A stretch of 64,000 bases of DNA from Silene conica. Taxonomy: Eukaryota > Streptophyta > Magnoliopsida > Caryophyllales > Caryophyllaceae. Numbering within the stretch: position 1 is the stretch's first letter; each line of letters starts with the position of its first letter. The translations under genes and the position numbers were made by a program. This document shows positions 34,993-48,145 of the stretch, in pieces. The notes under the pieces were generated by a model. The model was not told the origin of the DNA. It saw only the letters and a list, made by a program, of their open reading frames with translations, and ran no database searches. The DNA lies in contig CM055317.2 in the NCBI GenBank assembly GCA_029255685.2, forward strand, positions 20,282,501-20,346,500. Direction: 5' to 3'.

Positions 34993-35968
34993 AGCAAGTT
35001 TCGATACAAAGTCCTATATCAAAATCTCTACAACAAGTCGTAGGAGGGCATTTGTAGAGACTAAAATTTTATATTTTCGCATCCATTTAAAAAAATATGT
35101 AAAGCTAATTCTAAATCTGTATTGTAATACTATCACAATATAGTTATTATCATATTGTGAATTCTATTATTAAATTAATAATATTAATATTATATTCTTT
35201 ATATCATATTCGCTCTTATGACTTCTACAAATTGCTTGTTAGTTTAAATAGATATTCCGATGTAAATGTATGTTTAATATCAAAGTGTCACTCTTATATT
35301 CTCCAATAACAACCATCAATAATACGACGACAATTTCATTTTAATTCTCTAAATTCTATTACATGCAAATGATATCAAAGTAACCGTAATGCAGGCTTAA
35401 ATAAAAAAATATGATCGCTTCTTCATTGAACTTATATTTTGCTATGCATGTTAGTGTTAAAACTCGGATTTAGACTTCTTTTTTACTCAAAAATATAAAA
35501 CAAAAGACGTACCATTTGATTTAAGAGACACTCAAAGGTTACTAACTTAATATTTTATGCACCACTTTACATTATACCGTCTTTGTTTTTAGGAAGTATT
35601 TTTTTAATTAAATGTATGCATCTTAATGGAACAAAGGAAATAAACAAATGCCGTAAGCCCGTAACTAGGAGATAGGATTATTTTGAACTTTTATTAGGAA
35701 TTTTAAGAAGAGAAAAAGGATATGATTGTACTCTTATAATAATAATAATAAAAATAATAATAATATAATTTTAGTAATAATTATAATTATGATTGAATAT
35801 TATTATAATAGTAATAGGACCACCCACCACCACCACCACCACCACCGTAAAAAGGAAAAGATAATAGAAGGGATGATTTACAATTTTTGGAAGAAAAGAA
35901 TACCAATACCCTACTTTAATTGGGAAAAAAAATTGGATTATTTTCAAAAAACGATAATCATCAAATAA
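34993..35968. other. Intergenic with microsatellites
   Basis: No gene seen. There are AAT-type runs at 35736-35770 and a (cac)n tract at 35820-35846. The 80-codon frame across them is low-complexity. Confidence 0.6.
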
Positions 35969-36270
35969 TACTCTCTCCGATTTTCAATAACTGTCTTATT
36001 TTCCTTTTTCGTTTACGCACAATAATGTCTTATTGTTTATTTTTGGTAAACTTTAATACTTATTTTAATCATTTTAATCCACAACAATACACCGTCTTAC
36101 ACTCTTACCCCCACAACACTACTTATTTTAGTCATTCTACCCACAATAATAATAAATAATACCTCCTATCTTTTCAATTTTCTTATCACACACAGTACTT
36201 TTCATTATTTAATTACATTGCTTAATTTTTGTGCCATTAATGAGACAGTTATTCAGAATATTAGGGAGTA
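35969..36270. mobile_element. Stowaway-type MITE, diverged
   Basis: Ends ctctctccgattttcaataa and complement of ctccctaatattctgaataa share aataactgtct inside. TA flanks at 35969-35970 and 36269-36270. About 300 bp, non-coding. Confidence 0.75.
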
Positions 36271-37029
36271 TAATTTTTTTTATAATGGCCACTCCTCTCA
36301 TTAAATGCTTTCAATGTTTGTCCTATATTTCAGAGAGACGGTCTCTCAATAACGTTATTGAGAGGGCTCTCACATGATAGAGTGAATGACCTACTGAAGT
36401 TTTTGTTTCCCTATTGTATCTCTCACTAAATTAGTGAAAGACGATCTCTCACGAGACCTATAAATATAAATAAATGTTAATATTTATCACATTATGTTAT
36501 GCTAAAAAAACATAAAAATAAAAATCCCTCCTAATTAAACACCAATATTTCTTTTGGGTACAACTTAATGTGTTTGATGTCCAATAGTCGTTGAGACGAC
36601 ATATAGATATGGAACATGCTAAGTGACCCCTACTAAACTTTTTCATCCCATGTTATCTTCGGCTCTCAAAAGATAGCGGGACCAAACATTTCATTCTTAT
36701 TAAATCTATATTTATAATTCTAATAATCTTTTATAATGTTGTTGAGAAAAAAAGAAATCTTTTAAGAGGGATTGTGAAATCAAGTTAGAAGAGGGGATGT
36801 TACAATCACTGGCTTTTATGTTGGGTGCATTATCAACAAGTTTGACAAATTACGAATATATCTGTATAAAACTTACGATTGATTAAATTATAGGTAGATA
36901 CAACTAAATAAAATGTTATTCTCGAGATAATTTACATTTGTCTTATCTTTTCATTAAAGTAGTATTTGATCCCACAAATTTGCGATAGATATATTCATCT
37001 CAAATAAGAGTTTGTATAAGTTTAAGTGG
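36271..37029. other. Intergenic with a perfect palindrome
   Basis: No gene. 36343-36364 is a perfect 22-bp palindrome (each half ctctcaataac). A similar ctctcac motif follows near 36440-36460, hinting at a small MITE of about 130 bp that cannot be delimited. Confidence 0.5.
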
Positions 37030-37290
37030 TACTCCCTCCATTCTTTTTATATCACCCAACTTTTATTTTGACACTATTCACAATCGAATATTCAACGTCG
37101 GTTTTCTCTCAATCCGTTCACGGAAATATATTCATGTGAGATCTTTTTTGGATTGTCTTGATAAGAGGATTAAAAATATCAAACTTTTATAATTTTTAGT
37201 AGTATGTAGCTAAAGATATAATCAAAACAAAATGAATATCGGCAAACGTGAATAATGAAATGGGGTGATATAAAAAGAATGGAGGGAGTA
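37030..37290. mobile_element. Stowaway-type MITE
   Basis: Inverted ends ctccctccattctttttata and complement, TA at 37030-37031 and 37289-37290. Best-kept Stowaway termini of the window. Confidence 0.9.
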
Positions 37291-38042
37291 CAAGATGGGT
37301 CATTAGATCATGTTTATCAGTCGTTCCTTCGTCCCCATCTAAACCTAGTTCTTGTATTAAAATACTAATATATATACAAGTACTTCTTAACCTACTTACT
37401 AGATTTAGTTCCTAATTTTGTTATTTTATCCAGCCCTAGTTAGACCTAGTTCCTCTTTTTTTAACATCATACGGAGTATATTTTTATTATATCCATCATA
37501 ATTTTATTTTGATAATAGTTATAAATGTATTTTGCGATTAATATAAATCAAAATTTTAGATAAAAAAAATACAAAACAAATACGATTATGTTAAATAAGA
37601 TATATTAAAACAATCATTACATAATATTTTTTCCCAAGTATGGGATTAGTGCTACAAATACACCAAACTTGGGTAAGTACATATTTGTAGGAATTTCAAC
37701 ATTATTATTTTTGGTTAAGTTTTGAATCACGCATGTGGACCACCAGCAAATACTAAGCTCCTTAGTGTTCCACCAGGTCCATCTCAGACCATTTGGAATG
37801 AATATGAGTGCGCTAGTTTCTATAATTTATTCTACTTTACTTTTATATTTTAATTATTTTTTATCCTTATTTAAGACTTAACACTTGTTAAATCTACCTA
37901 TAAACATAGTCTTAAAACAAGTCAATTGGGGTAACAAGGTTTGTTGCCATTTTCATTTTTCAATTACGAAAAGGATTATAATTATCTTTCTACATATTAT
38001 GTTAGGATAATGTCTATTTACTATAGAATGTGCGTTATTTTA
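37291..38042. other. Intergenic, no gene seen
   Basis: AT-rich. Some repeated cctagttcct-like words near 37345-37460 without a clear element. Confidence 0.5.
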
Positions 38043-38155
38043 ACACAAATTCTTATTTGCGACGGCACTATCCGTCGCAAGCTTGTGACGGATACCGTTT
38101 TCTTTCACAAAATACTCATTTTTTCTCTCTCTTCAACACTATTCATGTGGTCCTC

Positions 38156-38399
38156 TGTGGAATATAGTGGTTGTTAGTTAAGAAAAGTAGTTAGTTACAA
38201 TTCTGTTACGTCAGTTAGAATTCTGTTACGGATTCATGTATATAACAAACTCATTGTACATATTCATTAATTAATACATTCACTTTTATTTACTCTCTCT
38301 CTCACTGCAAATCCTCTCTAAACATTCTGTTACATTGATCATCAATGGAGTTCGTTATCACCATTGTTGATTGCTCATTCATGATTCCATGTCTTCACA
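38156..38399 (+). repeat. Copia 5' LTR
   Basis: tgtggaatatagtgg..tcttcaca. A TATA-like tgtatataac at about 38237 could start transcription. Confidence 0.95.
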
Positions 38400-38412
38400 T
38401 GGTATCAGAGCA
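38400..38412 (+). promoter_or_regulatory. Copia primer-binding site
   Basis: tggtatcagagca directly after the LTR, complementary to initiator methionine tRNA. Confidence 0.9.
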
Positions 38413-38599
38413 GGTTTAGATACCTGTCTCTTTTCGTAAAATCCGCGAATTCTTCCCTTAAAATTGCGCATATCATTTCTATTTCTCACAAATTCAAAAT
38501 TCCTAAAAATTAGGTTTAGCATTCAATTTTGATCAAATTCTGATCTCATCGTTGTTTCCTTCTGATCAATTAATTGATTTCATCCAAAAATCAATCACA

Positions 38600-41500
38600 A
38601 TGCCGGAATCTGCTACGATCAATAACAATTCGTATGATGGTCCTTTATTTCTCTCCATATCAGATTATCCAGGAATGAAGTTACTTGAAACTGTCTTCAA
38701 TGGACAGAATTATACTCACTGGAGTAGAGGAATGCTTCTGGCACTCGAATCAAAGAATAAGCGAGGTTTTGTTGAAGGATTGGTGACGGAACCTGCTTCA
38801 AACTCATCAAAATTCAATATGTGGCTTAGAAGCGATTCCATGGTGCGATGCTGGATTGTCAACACAATTGCTCCAGGAATCAAAGAAGCCTACATGTCTG
38901 CTAAATCTGCTGTTCTGTTATGGACAGAAATTCGAGAGAGATATGGTCAATCTAATGGACCTCTACTCTTTCAGTTAAAGAAGGAAATAAGGAATATTTT
39001 TCAGGAGAATGATTCAATTGCGGTGTATTACACTAATCTCAAGAGACGCTGGGATGATATTGATGAAATTGAGGCGTTTCCTGACTGTAATTGTGGAGCT
39101 CTTGATAAGTGCACCTGTAATATCCTCAAGAAGATGTTGGAAGCAGCATCCAGGGAGAAATTGATTACATTCATGATGGGACTAAACAGTTCTTATGAGA
39201 ATTTAAGAACTAACATCTTGTCTATGGATCCTTTGCCTAACATAAACAAGGCTTACTCTATTCTACAACAAGTAGAAAGCCAGAAGAATATATCACAAAT
39301 ACTTCAACCTGGACAAGATGCTAGTGCCTTAGCAGCTATGAAGACTCAAGGAGTTAGAAATGGAGGAAATCAGGCTCCTTGGAATGTCTGGAAGAAAGAC
39401 AATAACAAAAAAACCAAATACAATGAAAGGTGGTGTACGTCTTGCAACAAAGGAGGTCACATTGTTGACACATGCTTTGTACTTCATCCAGAACTTCGTA
39501 CAGGTTATTTGGCCAGAAAAGCTGCTGCCAATCAGAAGGACACTTCTCAGAATCAGAATCAGAGATTTGCTGCAAATGCTATGGATATGCAAGATGATCC
39601 TCTTGAACAAGAGAAAGGAGATTGTAGCAGGGGACATGAACAACCAAAGGTGGATCCAGCATTGGTGAATGCTATATATCAGCAAGTTATGCAAGCTATC
39701 TCAAATAATCAAGACAATGGAATGCAATACTCTTCTGCATCTGTCAATTTTGCAGGTATAATCCTGGCCACAAATGCTATTTCAAACTCCTTTTGTTTTA
39801 ATCAAGTAGAGTGGATAATTGACACTGGTGCCACAGACCACATGACATCTCAAAAGCATTTATTCACAAGTCTAAGTCTCATGTCAAAACCTATATTGAT
39901 AGGACTTCCTGATGGAACCACCAAACTTGTTAGTCATTCTGGTGATATTAGTCTGCATTCAGGAATTATGTTGTCAGGAGTATTATTTGTGCCAGATTTT
40001 AGATACAATCTGCTGTCCATTGGGAAGTTATCTGTTCATTCTGGCATGACAGCTTTTTTTGACGACACTAAGTGTGTTATACAGGCCCTGGATTAGAGGA
40101 TTGTGGCTGTGTGTCCAAAAGAAGGAGGTCTGTACAAGTTCAAACAGTCTCCTTCGTTTTTAGAGAATGCTGCTGTTATAAATAATAATAGTTCTGTCAG
40201 CAGTCTTTTATGTTCTGCTAATGACAGATGTAACAGTCATAGCAAAGTAGATTTGTTTCATGCTCGTCTTGGTCATACATCAGTTGTAAAAATGAAGCAT
40301 ATTCCAGCAATGAATAATTTGAACTTGAAGGATTACAATTGTGAAACATGTATCTCTGCCAAAATTCACAAATTACCTTTTGACAGAGATACCTCTAGAG
40401 CAGTCAAACCCTTTGATTTGATTCATATTGACCTATGGGGGCCATATAGGATAGCTGCCATTACTGGAGCTCACTATTTTCTGACCATAGTAGATGATAA
40501 TACTAGGGTCACTTGGACTTTTCTTTTGAAAACCAAGGAGTTTGTTTCAACTGTCATTGGTAATTTCCTTTCTCAAGTAGCAAATCAATACAACACCACT
40601 GTCAAAGTAGTAAGGAGTGATAATGGAACTGAAGTGGTTCAAGAAACTTGTTCTAAGTTGTTTGCTAGTAAAGGGATATTGCATCAACGAAGCATACCTG
40701 GTGTACCCCAACAGAATGGGAGGGTTGAGCATAAACATAGGCATCTAGTTGAAACAGCTAGGGCTATAAGGTTGTATGCTGGTTTACCTAAGAAGTTTTG
40801 GGGAGAGTGTCTTCTTGCAGCCACTCATATTATTAACAAACTGCCATCAGTTGTTCTGGGATGGCAGACACCTTATGAGGCTTTGATAAAGAAGAAACCA
40901 CAGTATGATGAGTTAAGGGTTCTAGGCTGTTTGTGCTTTGCTTTAATATCATCCAGACAAAGGGATAAATTTGATCCAAAGGCTAGAAGGTGTGTGTTTG
41001 TTGGCTATCCTTTTGGTAAAAAAGGATACAAATTATATGACATGGATGAACATAAGATCATAGTGAGTAGAGATGTGGTCTTTAATGAGACTGTTTTTCC
41101 TTATAGGAATGCTATTCCTCTCACTGTCACTGAGTCACCTCACATTCCTGAATTTCCTGGTGAAAGTCATCTTAGACCACCCACTGAGGAAAATCACAAT
41201 GGTATGCCTGAAACCATTCCTGCAGTGAATAGTAATCAGCCCAATATTGATTCTGAACCCACTCCTACAGTCACTAGTAATCAGCCCAATATGGATCCCA
41301 CACCACCTGGTACTCAAAATGGTACTGAACCATCTGGTGCTGCACTAGGGCCCTCCAGAAAATCCTGTAGGGTCAGCAAACCACCAAGCAACCTTCAGAA
41401 TTTTATCTGTCCAACTCTGAAGGTTGCTCCTTCATCTGCATTTTTTGTATTTGATGTCAACACATATCCCAATGAACTCAGAGCCTCTCTGAATAATGTC

Positions 41501-43032
41501 CTCTCAGTACATGAGCCATCCACATACAAACAGGCCAGTTGTGATCCTCAATGGATCAAAGCAATGCAGTTAGAATTAGCTGCTCTAGAGGCAAATGGCA
41601 CATGGGATCTTGTTCAATTGCCAAATGGCTTCAAGGCTATTGGTTCAAAGTGGGTGTTTAAGATTAAACACAGATCAGATGGTACCATTGAGCGGTATAA
41701 GGCTAGGTTAGTAGCTAAGGGTTACAACCAGATTGAAGGGAAAGATTTTAAACACACCTTCTCTCCTGTTGCTAAGTTTACAACAGTCAGAGTCTTGTTA
41801 GCTATTGTTGCTGCCAAGGGTTGGGAAATCAAGCAATTGGACATTAACAATGCATTTCTACATGGTTTCTTAGAAGAAGAAGTTTATATGCAACCTCCTG
41901 AGGGCTTTACCAAGGCATTAAATGGTCAAGTTTGTAGACTCAAAAGGTCTTTATATGGGCTTAAACAGGCCTCTCGTCAATGGAACTTAGAATTGTCTAA
42001 GCTTCTCATTTCTCAGGGTTTTTCTCAATCCATGTCAGACTACTCTCTATTTCTCAGACAACAATCCATGTTGATGATTTGTTGATAACAGGATCAGATT
42101 CTTCTTATACTATTCACTTAAAGGGAGTCCTTGATTCAGCATTCACAATCAAGGATTTAGGGGATATCAGATATTTTCTTGGTCTCGAGGTAACAAGATC
42201 AAGTGAAGGTATACTTTTAAATCAAAGAAAATATGTTACAGACCTTCTTCATGATGCTGGCATGACTAATTGCAAATCTGCTCCTTTACCTCTGCCTAGA
42301 GGTCTTAAGCTTTCAACTGATGAAGGCATTCTGCTCACAGAACCAGAGGTATACAGGAAGCTTGTAGGAAAGCTACTCTATCTGAACCTCACTAGACCGG
42401 ATTTGGCTTATTCTGTTCAACATTTAAGCCAGTTCCTTAGTGCTCCTAGAGAGCCTCATTTACAAGTAGTGAATCATGTTCTCAAGTACCTTCAAGGCAC
42501 ACGAGATGCAGCTCTCTTTTATCCAGCAGATAATCACCTAACTCTCACAAGTTATTGTGATGCGGATTGGGGTGCTTGTCAGTTTAGTTGCAGGTCCATC
42601 ACGGGTCAATGCACTTTCCTTGGCAAATCACTGGTGTCTTGGAAGACAAAGAAGCAGAAGACAGTCTCCAAGTCATCTGCTGAATCAGAGTATAGGGTCA
42701 TGTCCTATACTGCAGGAGAAATAGTATGGCTGCAGAATTTACTTCGTGATTTTGGAGTACAAGCTGCTCTTCCTATACAGTTGTTTTGCGATAATAAGTC
42801 TGCCCAACATATAGCAGCTAATCCAGTATTCCATGAACGCACCAAACACCTCAATATCGACTGTCATTATGTTCGTGAGAAGGTGCAGGAAGGAATCATA
42901 GCAACTACTCATGTGAAGTCCAATATGCAATTGGCAGATTTGTTAACTAAATCACTAGGCAATCAGCAACATTTTTTCCTTGCCTCCAAGTTGGGTTTAC
43001 TATTTGATCCTCATTTAGCAAACCCACCTTGA
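38600..43032 (+). pseudogene. Copia gag-pol with internal stop and RT deletion
   Basis: ATG at 38600. Gag (NYTHWSRGMLLAL), CCHC knuckle (CTSCNKGGHIVDTC), protease (IDTGATDHM). In-frame TAG at 40094-40096, then GAG-pre-integrase (HARLGH), integrase (HIDLWGP, RSDNGTE, NGRVEHKH) and RT (KARLVAKGY, QLDINNAFLHG). Near 42065 a deletion removes the residues before VDD and shifts the frame, so the RT active-site strand is damaged. From about 42070 a second frame continues with VDDLLITG, RNase H (CDADWG, SSAESEYR) and the stop at 43030-43032. The TAG could in principle be read through, but the RT lesion is disabling. Confidence 0.93.
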
Positions 43033-43040
43033 GGGGGGGA
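43031..43040 (+). promoter_or_regulatory. Copia polypurine tract
   Basis: gaggggggga abutting the 3' LTR and overlapping the pol stop. Confidence 0.85.
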
Positions 43041-43286
43041 TGTGGAATATAGTGGTTGTTAGTTAAGAAAAGTAGTTAGTTACAATTCTGTTACGTCAGT
43101 TAGAATTCTGTTACGGATTCATGTATATAACAAACTCATTGTACATATTCATTAATTAATACATTCACTTTTATTTACTCTCTCTCTCTCACTGCAAATC
43201 CTCTCTAAACATTCTGTTACATTGATCATCAATGGAGTTCGTTATCACCATTGTTGATTGCTCATTCATGATTCCATGTCTTCACA
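43041..43286 (+). repeat. Copia 3' LTR
   Basis: Pairs with 38156-38399; one 2-bp tc-repeat difference. Confidence 0.95.
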
Positions 43287-43376
43287 TCCTCTTTCCCAAC
43301 TAACTCATTTAGTATCCATTTCATCTCACAAAATATCCGTCACAAATGGTGACCCGTCGCAAGCAAGATTTACTAT

Positions 43377-43950
43377 TATTTTAATTGTGAATTTGATATA
43401 TTATACGAGTAGTTTAATTTTGTATGATCTTAAAATTGTTTTTTTATATCGACAGGTAATTGTATATAAGATCGCCTTTTATATACGAAAAGATAATCAA
43501 TGTATATTCGATTGTCTTTTTGGTTGAATGTCATTCAATTTAATCCGAATTTGAGATGGATAGGATCACTGGGACGACTCCGAATTTCAGGCGGGTAAGA
43601 TAGCTAGAACGGTAATAAAACTCCACCTCATCAGTTTTAACACGGCTGCATTACTAGGGTTTGAACATGAAACCTCTAATTAAGTTAGAACAACTCCTTA
43701 CCAGTTGATCTAATTGATCTTGAGTACTGTATATTCGATTGTACTGTCGTGCCAGTGGGCATTAATATTAGTCATACTAATCTCAATTGTAAGATCGATT
43801 TTTTGATGTATTTGTTGTCATTGTTCATATTACTTTATAAGATCAAGAGTCTAAAATGGTTATTAATGTTGTATTTGAACCAGCAAATAAAACTGGGATT
43901 ATATTTAAATTTGTACATAGAATATCATGGTGGTATAAGGAAACTGAATA
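43377..43950. other. Intergenic, no gene seen
   Basis: AT-rich DNA. The part 43560-43720 has an anticodon-like or B-box-like word (gggtttgaacatgaaacc) but no tRNA fold that I can support. Confidence 0.5.
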
Positions 43951-43958
43951 GCTACAAG

Positions 43959-44493
43959 TAGGGGTGTTAACGAGCCGAGCCGAGCCCGAGCTTGGCCTTG
44001 CTCGGCTCGTGCTCGATTACCAAAACTCGAGCTCGAGCTCGAGCCGATCTTACCCGAGCTTGAAAAAAATGCGCTCGTTATAAAGCTTGCGAGCTTTAAC
44101 ACGAACTCGAGCCAAACTCGAGCCAAATCGAGCCTATATAAAATTGTTTATTTTTAATTTTTTTCTTCCGATATTTTCAGTAACAAGGTTCGAAGATTTT
44201 ATCTAAAAATGTTTAGTAAAATCAACAAGATATTTGATATATATGATTCATAGATATAATAACGATAAAATATTTTTATAATATATGAGCATATTTTTAT
44301 AAAATATGATTAATATCTTATATAATCTCAAATGTTCGAGCCGCTCGCGAGCTTTTCGAGTCGAGCCAGCCTTTGCTCGGCTTGACTCGTTAAGCTCTCG
44401 AGCCGAGCCCGAGCTCGAGCCGAGCTTTGACCGAGCTTTGACCGAGCCGATCTCGAGTTGCTCGCGAGCTGTCTCGTCTCATTAACAGCCCTA
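43959..44493. mobile_element. hAT-type MITE, CGAGC-rich
   Basis: 535 bp, ends taggggtgttaacgag and complement (ctcattaacagcccta). It is flanked by a perfect 8-bp duplication gctacaag (43951-43958, 44494-44501), the hAT hallmark. The subterminal parts are dense in gagct/cgagcc words in both orientations, and the centre is AT-rich. Non-coding. Confidence 0.92.
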
Positions 44494-44501
44494 GCTACAA
44501 G

Positions 44502-45039
44502 CCTACAATGTTACATTTACCAAAAATACTTGGGGTAGGCGGGAAGATCGCTTTCCTAATCATGCAATATTTCTGTCATCTATTATTCTGTAAGCCTAAT
44601 GTGTATATTTATAGAAAGTCTTAAAGACACTAGGATGATAGGGTTAACATTATCGGGGGATGACAAGATAAAGAGCGACGGGACGAGTCATGGCATAGAG
44701 TCGAAAAGCAAGAGAGGAGCTTACGAAATAAGAAGAAAAGAAGGCATGAAAAAAGTTAACTGTTAATGTTTGGTAATGGCATGTGCCTCTCTCATCATTA
44801 CTTTGCATATCACCATCAATTTGCCCTTTAAGCTATCCATTTGTCTTTCCATAAACCCACTCAACCCCTAATAATTGTAGATACATTGTTCATCTTATGA
44901 GGAATGTTGTACTTCCCACATAATGAGTTCCTTGAAATTATCGGTGGCCATATGGCGGCCCAACCCCCGGTCCATGTGTTGAGTTTTTAAGGCCCGTGTG
45001 TCATACCTCGACTCTGTGTGGCCTAGCCCTACCCTCTGC
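44502..45039. other. Intergenic, no gene seen
   Basis: Ordinary AT-rich sequence up to the target site of the next element. Confidence 0.5.
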
Positions 45040-45044
45040 CCCTC

Positions 45045-47997
45045 TGTAATACCCCGTATTTTAGCCTTGGTCAGCAACTGTCAAACCATGTTTTATAAAC
45101 GTATATTTCAAACGGAATGTTTATTAAGTATTCTACGTAAATTGTTATTGTTTTATAAATCGTATTTCTACGATTATTTCGTATTTCATAATCTTTTTAT
45201 ATTGATGTTTATTTTATAAAATGACGTTTCAATTGTATTTCTTTAATTTTTATAATATATTTATAATTAAATATATTTCCTATTTAAATTTTGTTAATCG
45301 TTAATATATATTCCTATTTTAATAATTAAGGCGTAATTACGTTTGAACCCTATTATTTTATATATACCAATAATGTTTATATTTTGTAACTAATTAATTA
45401 GTATTTACTAATATTAAATTACAAGTTATACCTGTGTTTTTATTTATGATTAAACGAGTATAATTAAGTTACATGTGCTCGTTTATCTTTAGTTACGAGT
45501 CGAGAACGATATATAGATGGTCAAGCCCCTTGAGATGCGTGATGGGTTTGGGCTTACGATTAACGTGTGAATGGGTGATGTTATACCGTGTTAAGCAAAG
45601 GATGAAAACAAATACAATAAACAAACCCTAATGATACTATGACACCTATCGACACATCTTCATCCATCGACAACATCTCAAAACCCTAGTCCTCTTTCAC
45701 TCCTCTGCCCCAACGCCTCCTGCCCCCTTCGTGGGAAGAAGAAACACCCTAACCCAGCAGGAAGAACAAGACAACCATCCCCTTGCTGCCAGCACGCATC
45801 ATGCTCGTTATGACACGGTGTGAAGTTCGTAAGTTTTTACGCCCCTTCTATAAGTTGTTCGACTAAAGTCACGTGTTAGGTATAACGTTTGCAATATGAG
45901 TAACATGTTTTTCACGTTTAAACCACCATGCCACCACCATAACGCGTTTAACAGGAATCAGAGATGTCAATAGTAAACACGTTTTATGCTCTGCTTTGTT
46001 CTTTTCTGCGTGTTATTCACATTTTATAGTCACTTATTTGTTTGTTGTTGGGTTTATTTCTGAGTATGAGTTATGGGCAATGATAGTAGGATGTTGGTAG
46101 CTTAGGTAGGTAGTGTTGGGGTGGTGTGTGGTGGTCGGGAGCTTAAGTTGACGGACTGGTTAAGGGCGTGGTAAGGTCTGGGCAGAAACAGGGGATACAA
46201 GGGTTCAGGGTTGCGTGTTCAGCAGCGGGTTTTGGGGGTTAGTTATCATGTTGGTTATGGGGAACGAGGACGTATGGTTACAACCCTTGGAACCACCGTG
46301 GGTCAGGGGTGACAAAGGTGGTGGCTAAGGGTGGTATGGGGCCTGGTGGTGAGTGGGAAAGGCGTGAGAAGAGAGGGTGGAGCTGGCGGTTGAACGGAGA
46401 ACAAATTAGAAAATTTAAACGTGTGAGCAGGCTAATTGGGCCGTGTGTGGTGGCTGCCATGGAGGTTGTAGGTGGCGGACTAGATGTGTGATAGATGGTG
46501 GGTGGTACAGAGAGCATGTGGGGACCCTTTATGGTGGCCGTGGGTGGCTAGATTGGTGGTGGCCAAGGCGGGAAGTTGGGTACACGGCTGGTGGGTAGAG
46601 TTGTTTTACGTCGAGGTGGTTGCTGTTGTCGTGTGTGTTTGTGTTAATTATTAGTATAGTACACGTGATCTTGTTGGCATGTTTGGGTATTATTATTATT
46701 ATTATTATTATTAGTATCATTATTATTATTATTATTATTCTTATGACTGTACTATTATTTTTATTGATGTTATTTTTATCATCTTTGTTATTGTTAATGA
46801 TATTATTAGTGTGATTATTATTATTAGTAATATTATTCATATTATTAATTATTAGTATTGTTATGTAAATTTTTATACAAGAATGTGACGGTTATCAATA
46901 GATCGAATATAGTTGCTATGTTTGTTTATTTAATTGAAGTTAGTTATAAAAGTAATAAGGACGGGTTGATTAAGTTAATTGATGTAGTCATGATGGGTAC
47001 GGTCTCGTTATGCGTAATAAATTATTAAATAATTGATTTGAATACTATATATATTAAATTAGTTTGCATAATTGTGTTAGTTAGTGATTACGTATATTAT
47101 AATTGTTAGGTGACGATGTTGACGAGGCATAATTCGGTTTACTTGCTGGCTTGTTGTTGGATTACATTGCTATCCAGGTAGGATAGACTGACACTATACT
47201 TTATGAAGTGATATGAATGGATGTTTACTCTGTGATGTGTTATGAAAGGATGTTGCCTTGTATGTGATGGATGCAAGCATGAATTATATAAGAATGATAT
47301 TGGTTGGATTGATTGTGGATTATTGGCAATGGCATGAGTATTTCAGTATTTGATAGCATGATTAAATAATTATATTGTGGCATTCATGAGCATAGCATGT
47401 GCATTGGTTACTGAGAAAGTTATGGTCAGATATTGTTCTGATATAAAGCCCAGGGTGGTTCTGCAGACCAGGCCTGGTGTCTTATCAGCTATTGAGCTGG
47501 TGTTCGGTGACGACCGATTATAGTCTGCCGGGAGGTTCGGTATGGCTTGGTGCAAGGGTATGAGTTTGAGATTGAGAATTGAGATTGAGATTGAGCTCGA
47601 GCATATCATTGCATTTGCATATCATAATTGTTGCATTATCATTATTGTGTTACCCTACTCAACCGCGAGGTTGACAGTGTATTCGTGTACACCTACGATG
47701 AACCGGAGTGGGGAGTAGATTCTACAGGTCAGAGACAAAGGGACTAGGAGCATGGGCAAGGAGAGAGACATGGATTGGACCTACTTCGCATTAGATCACA
47801 TACTTAGATATATCAGTTGTACTTTATTCTTTGCGTAATAGTTGTAATATCAAAAGTTTAAATTTAATCAGTTTTATATTAAGTACTTTGGTTTGTTTTA
47901 CTTTGTTACTCACTACCTCGGGCATTCCGAGATGGTAACATCTCTATTTATTTGAGAATGTCTTGCTAATGGCTCTTAAATAAATGGGGGTGTTACA
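45045..47997 (+). repeat. LARD-like 5' LTR
   Basis: Near-identical to the 3' LTR. Differences include about 19 bp (45428-45446 region) and 12 bp (near 45650) missing on the right, and a longer ATT repeat on the right. Confidence 0.92.
46687..46860. repeat. ATT microsatellite in LTR
   Basis: Interrupted (att)n; the equivalent at 52227-52402 is longer in its first tract. Apparent Ile- or Asn-rich frames here are repeat artefacts. Confidence 0.85.
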
Positions 47998-48145
47998 AAG
48001 TGGTATCAGAGCGACCCTGCGACCGTGTGGTGAGCCTGTGGTCGGGAGTACTCGGGTCACACACCTAGCGGGGGAGGATTCTGGCCCTGGTTGAGGTCAA
48101 GTTTGAGGCACAACGAGGACGTTGTGTTCTTTAAGTGGGGGAGTT
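47998..48145 (+). other. 148-bp mini interior with primer site, hairpin and purine tract
   Basis: Starts aag then tggtatcagagcgacc (48001, initiator-Met tRNA complement). It contains hairpin cacaacg-agga-cgttgtg (48109-48126) and ends ttaagtgggggagtt against a new LTR start. So it looks like a complete but extremely short retroelement interior. Confidence 0.7.

Larger units (their letters stand above)
38156..43286 (+). mobile_element. Young Copia retrotransposon (Ale/Retrofit-like), polymerase broken
   Basis: 5131 bp, LTRs 38156-38399 (244 bp) and 43041-43286 (246 bp), duplication tcctc at 38151-38155 and 43287-43291. The LTRs are identical except for one extra tc in a tc repeat, so insertion was recent. 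Short LTRs and overall size fit the Ale/Retrofit group; the lineage call is by size and general look only. Confidence 0.95.
38043..43376. mobile_element. MITE (ATCCGTCACAAGC family) split by a Copia element
   Basis: 38043-38155 and 43287-43376 form one small MITE with inverted ends (acacaaattcttatttgcga at left; right end in reverse agtaaatcttgcttgcga). It matches the family at 790-967. The Copia sits in its middle with a tcctc duplication. Confidence 0.65.

Noticed and set aside
38552-38600. Earlier start for the Copia gag at a TTG
   Set aside because: No ATG in those 16 codons; the ATG at 38600 precedes the conserved gag region.
40094-40096. TAG as a programmed gag-pol readthrough signal
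   Set aside because: Its place is after the protease, not between gag and pol, and the RT is separately broken, so a simple nonsense change is likelier.
43640-43720. Possible tRNA-like word gggtttgaac
   Set aside because: No cloverleaf, A box or tail could be built around it.
46529-46840. Asn- or Ile-rich frames
   Set aside because: Translation of the ATT microsatellite; repeated in the other LTR.
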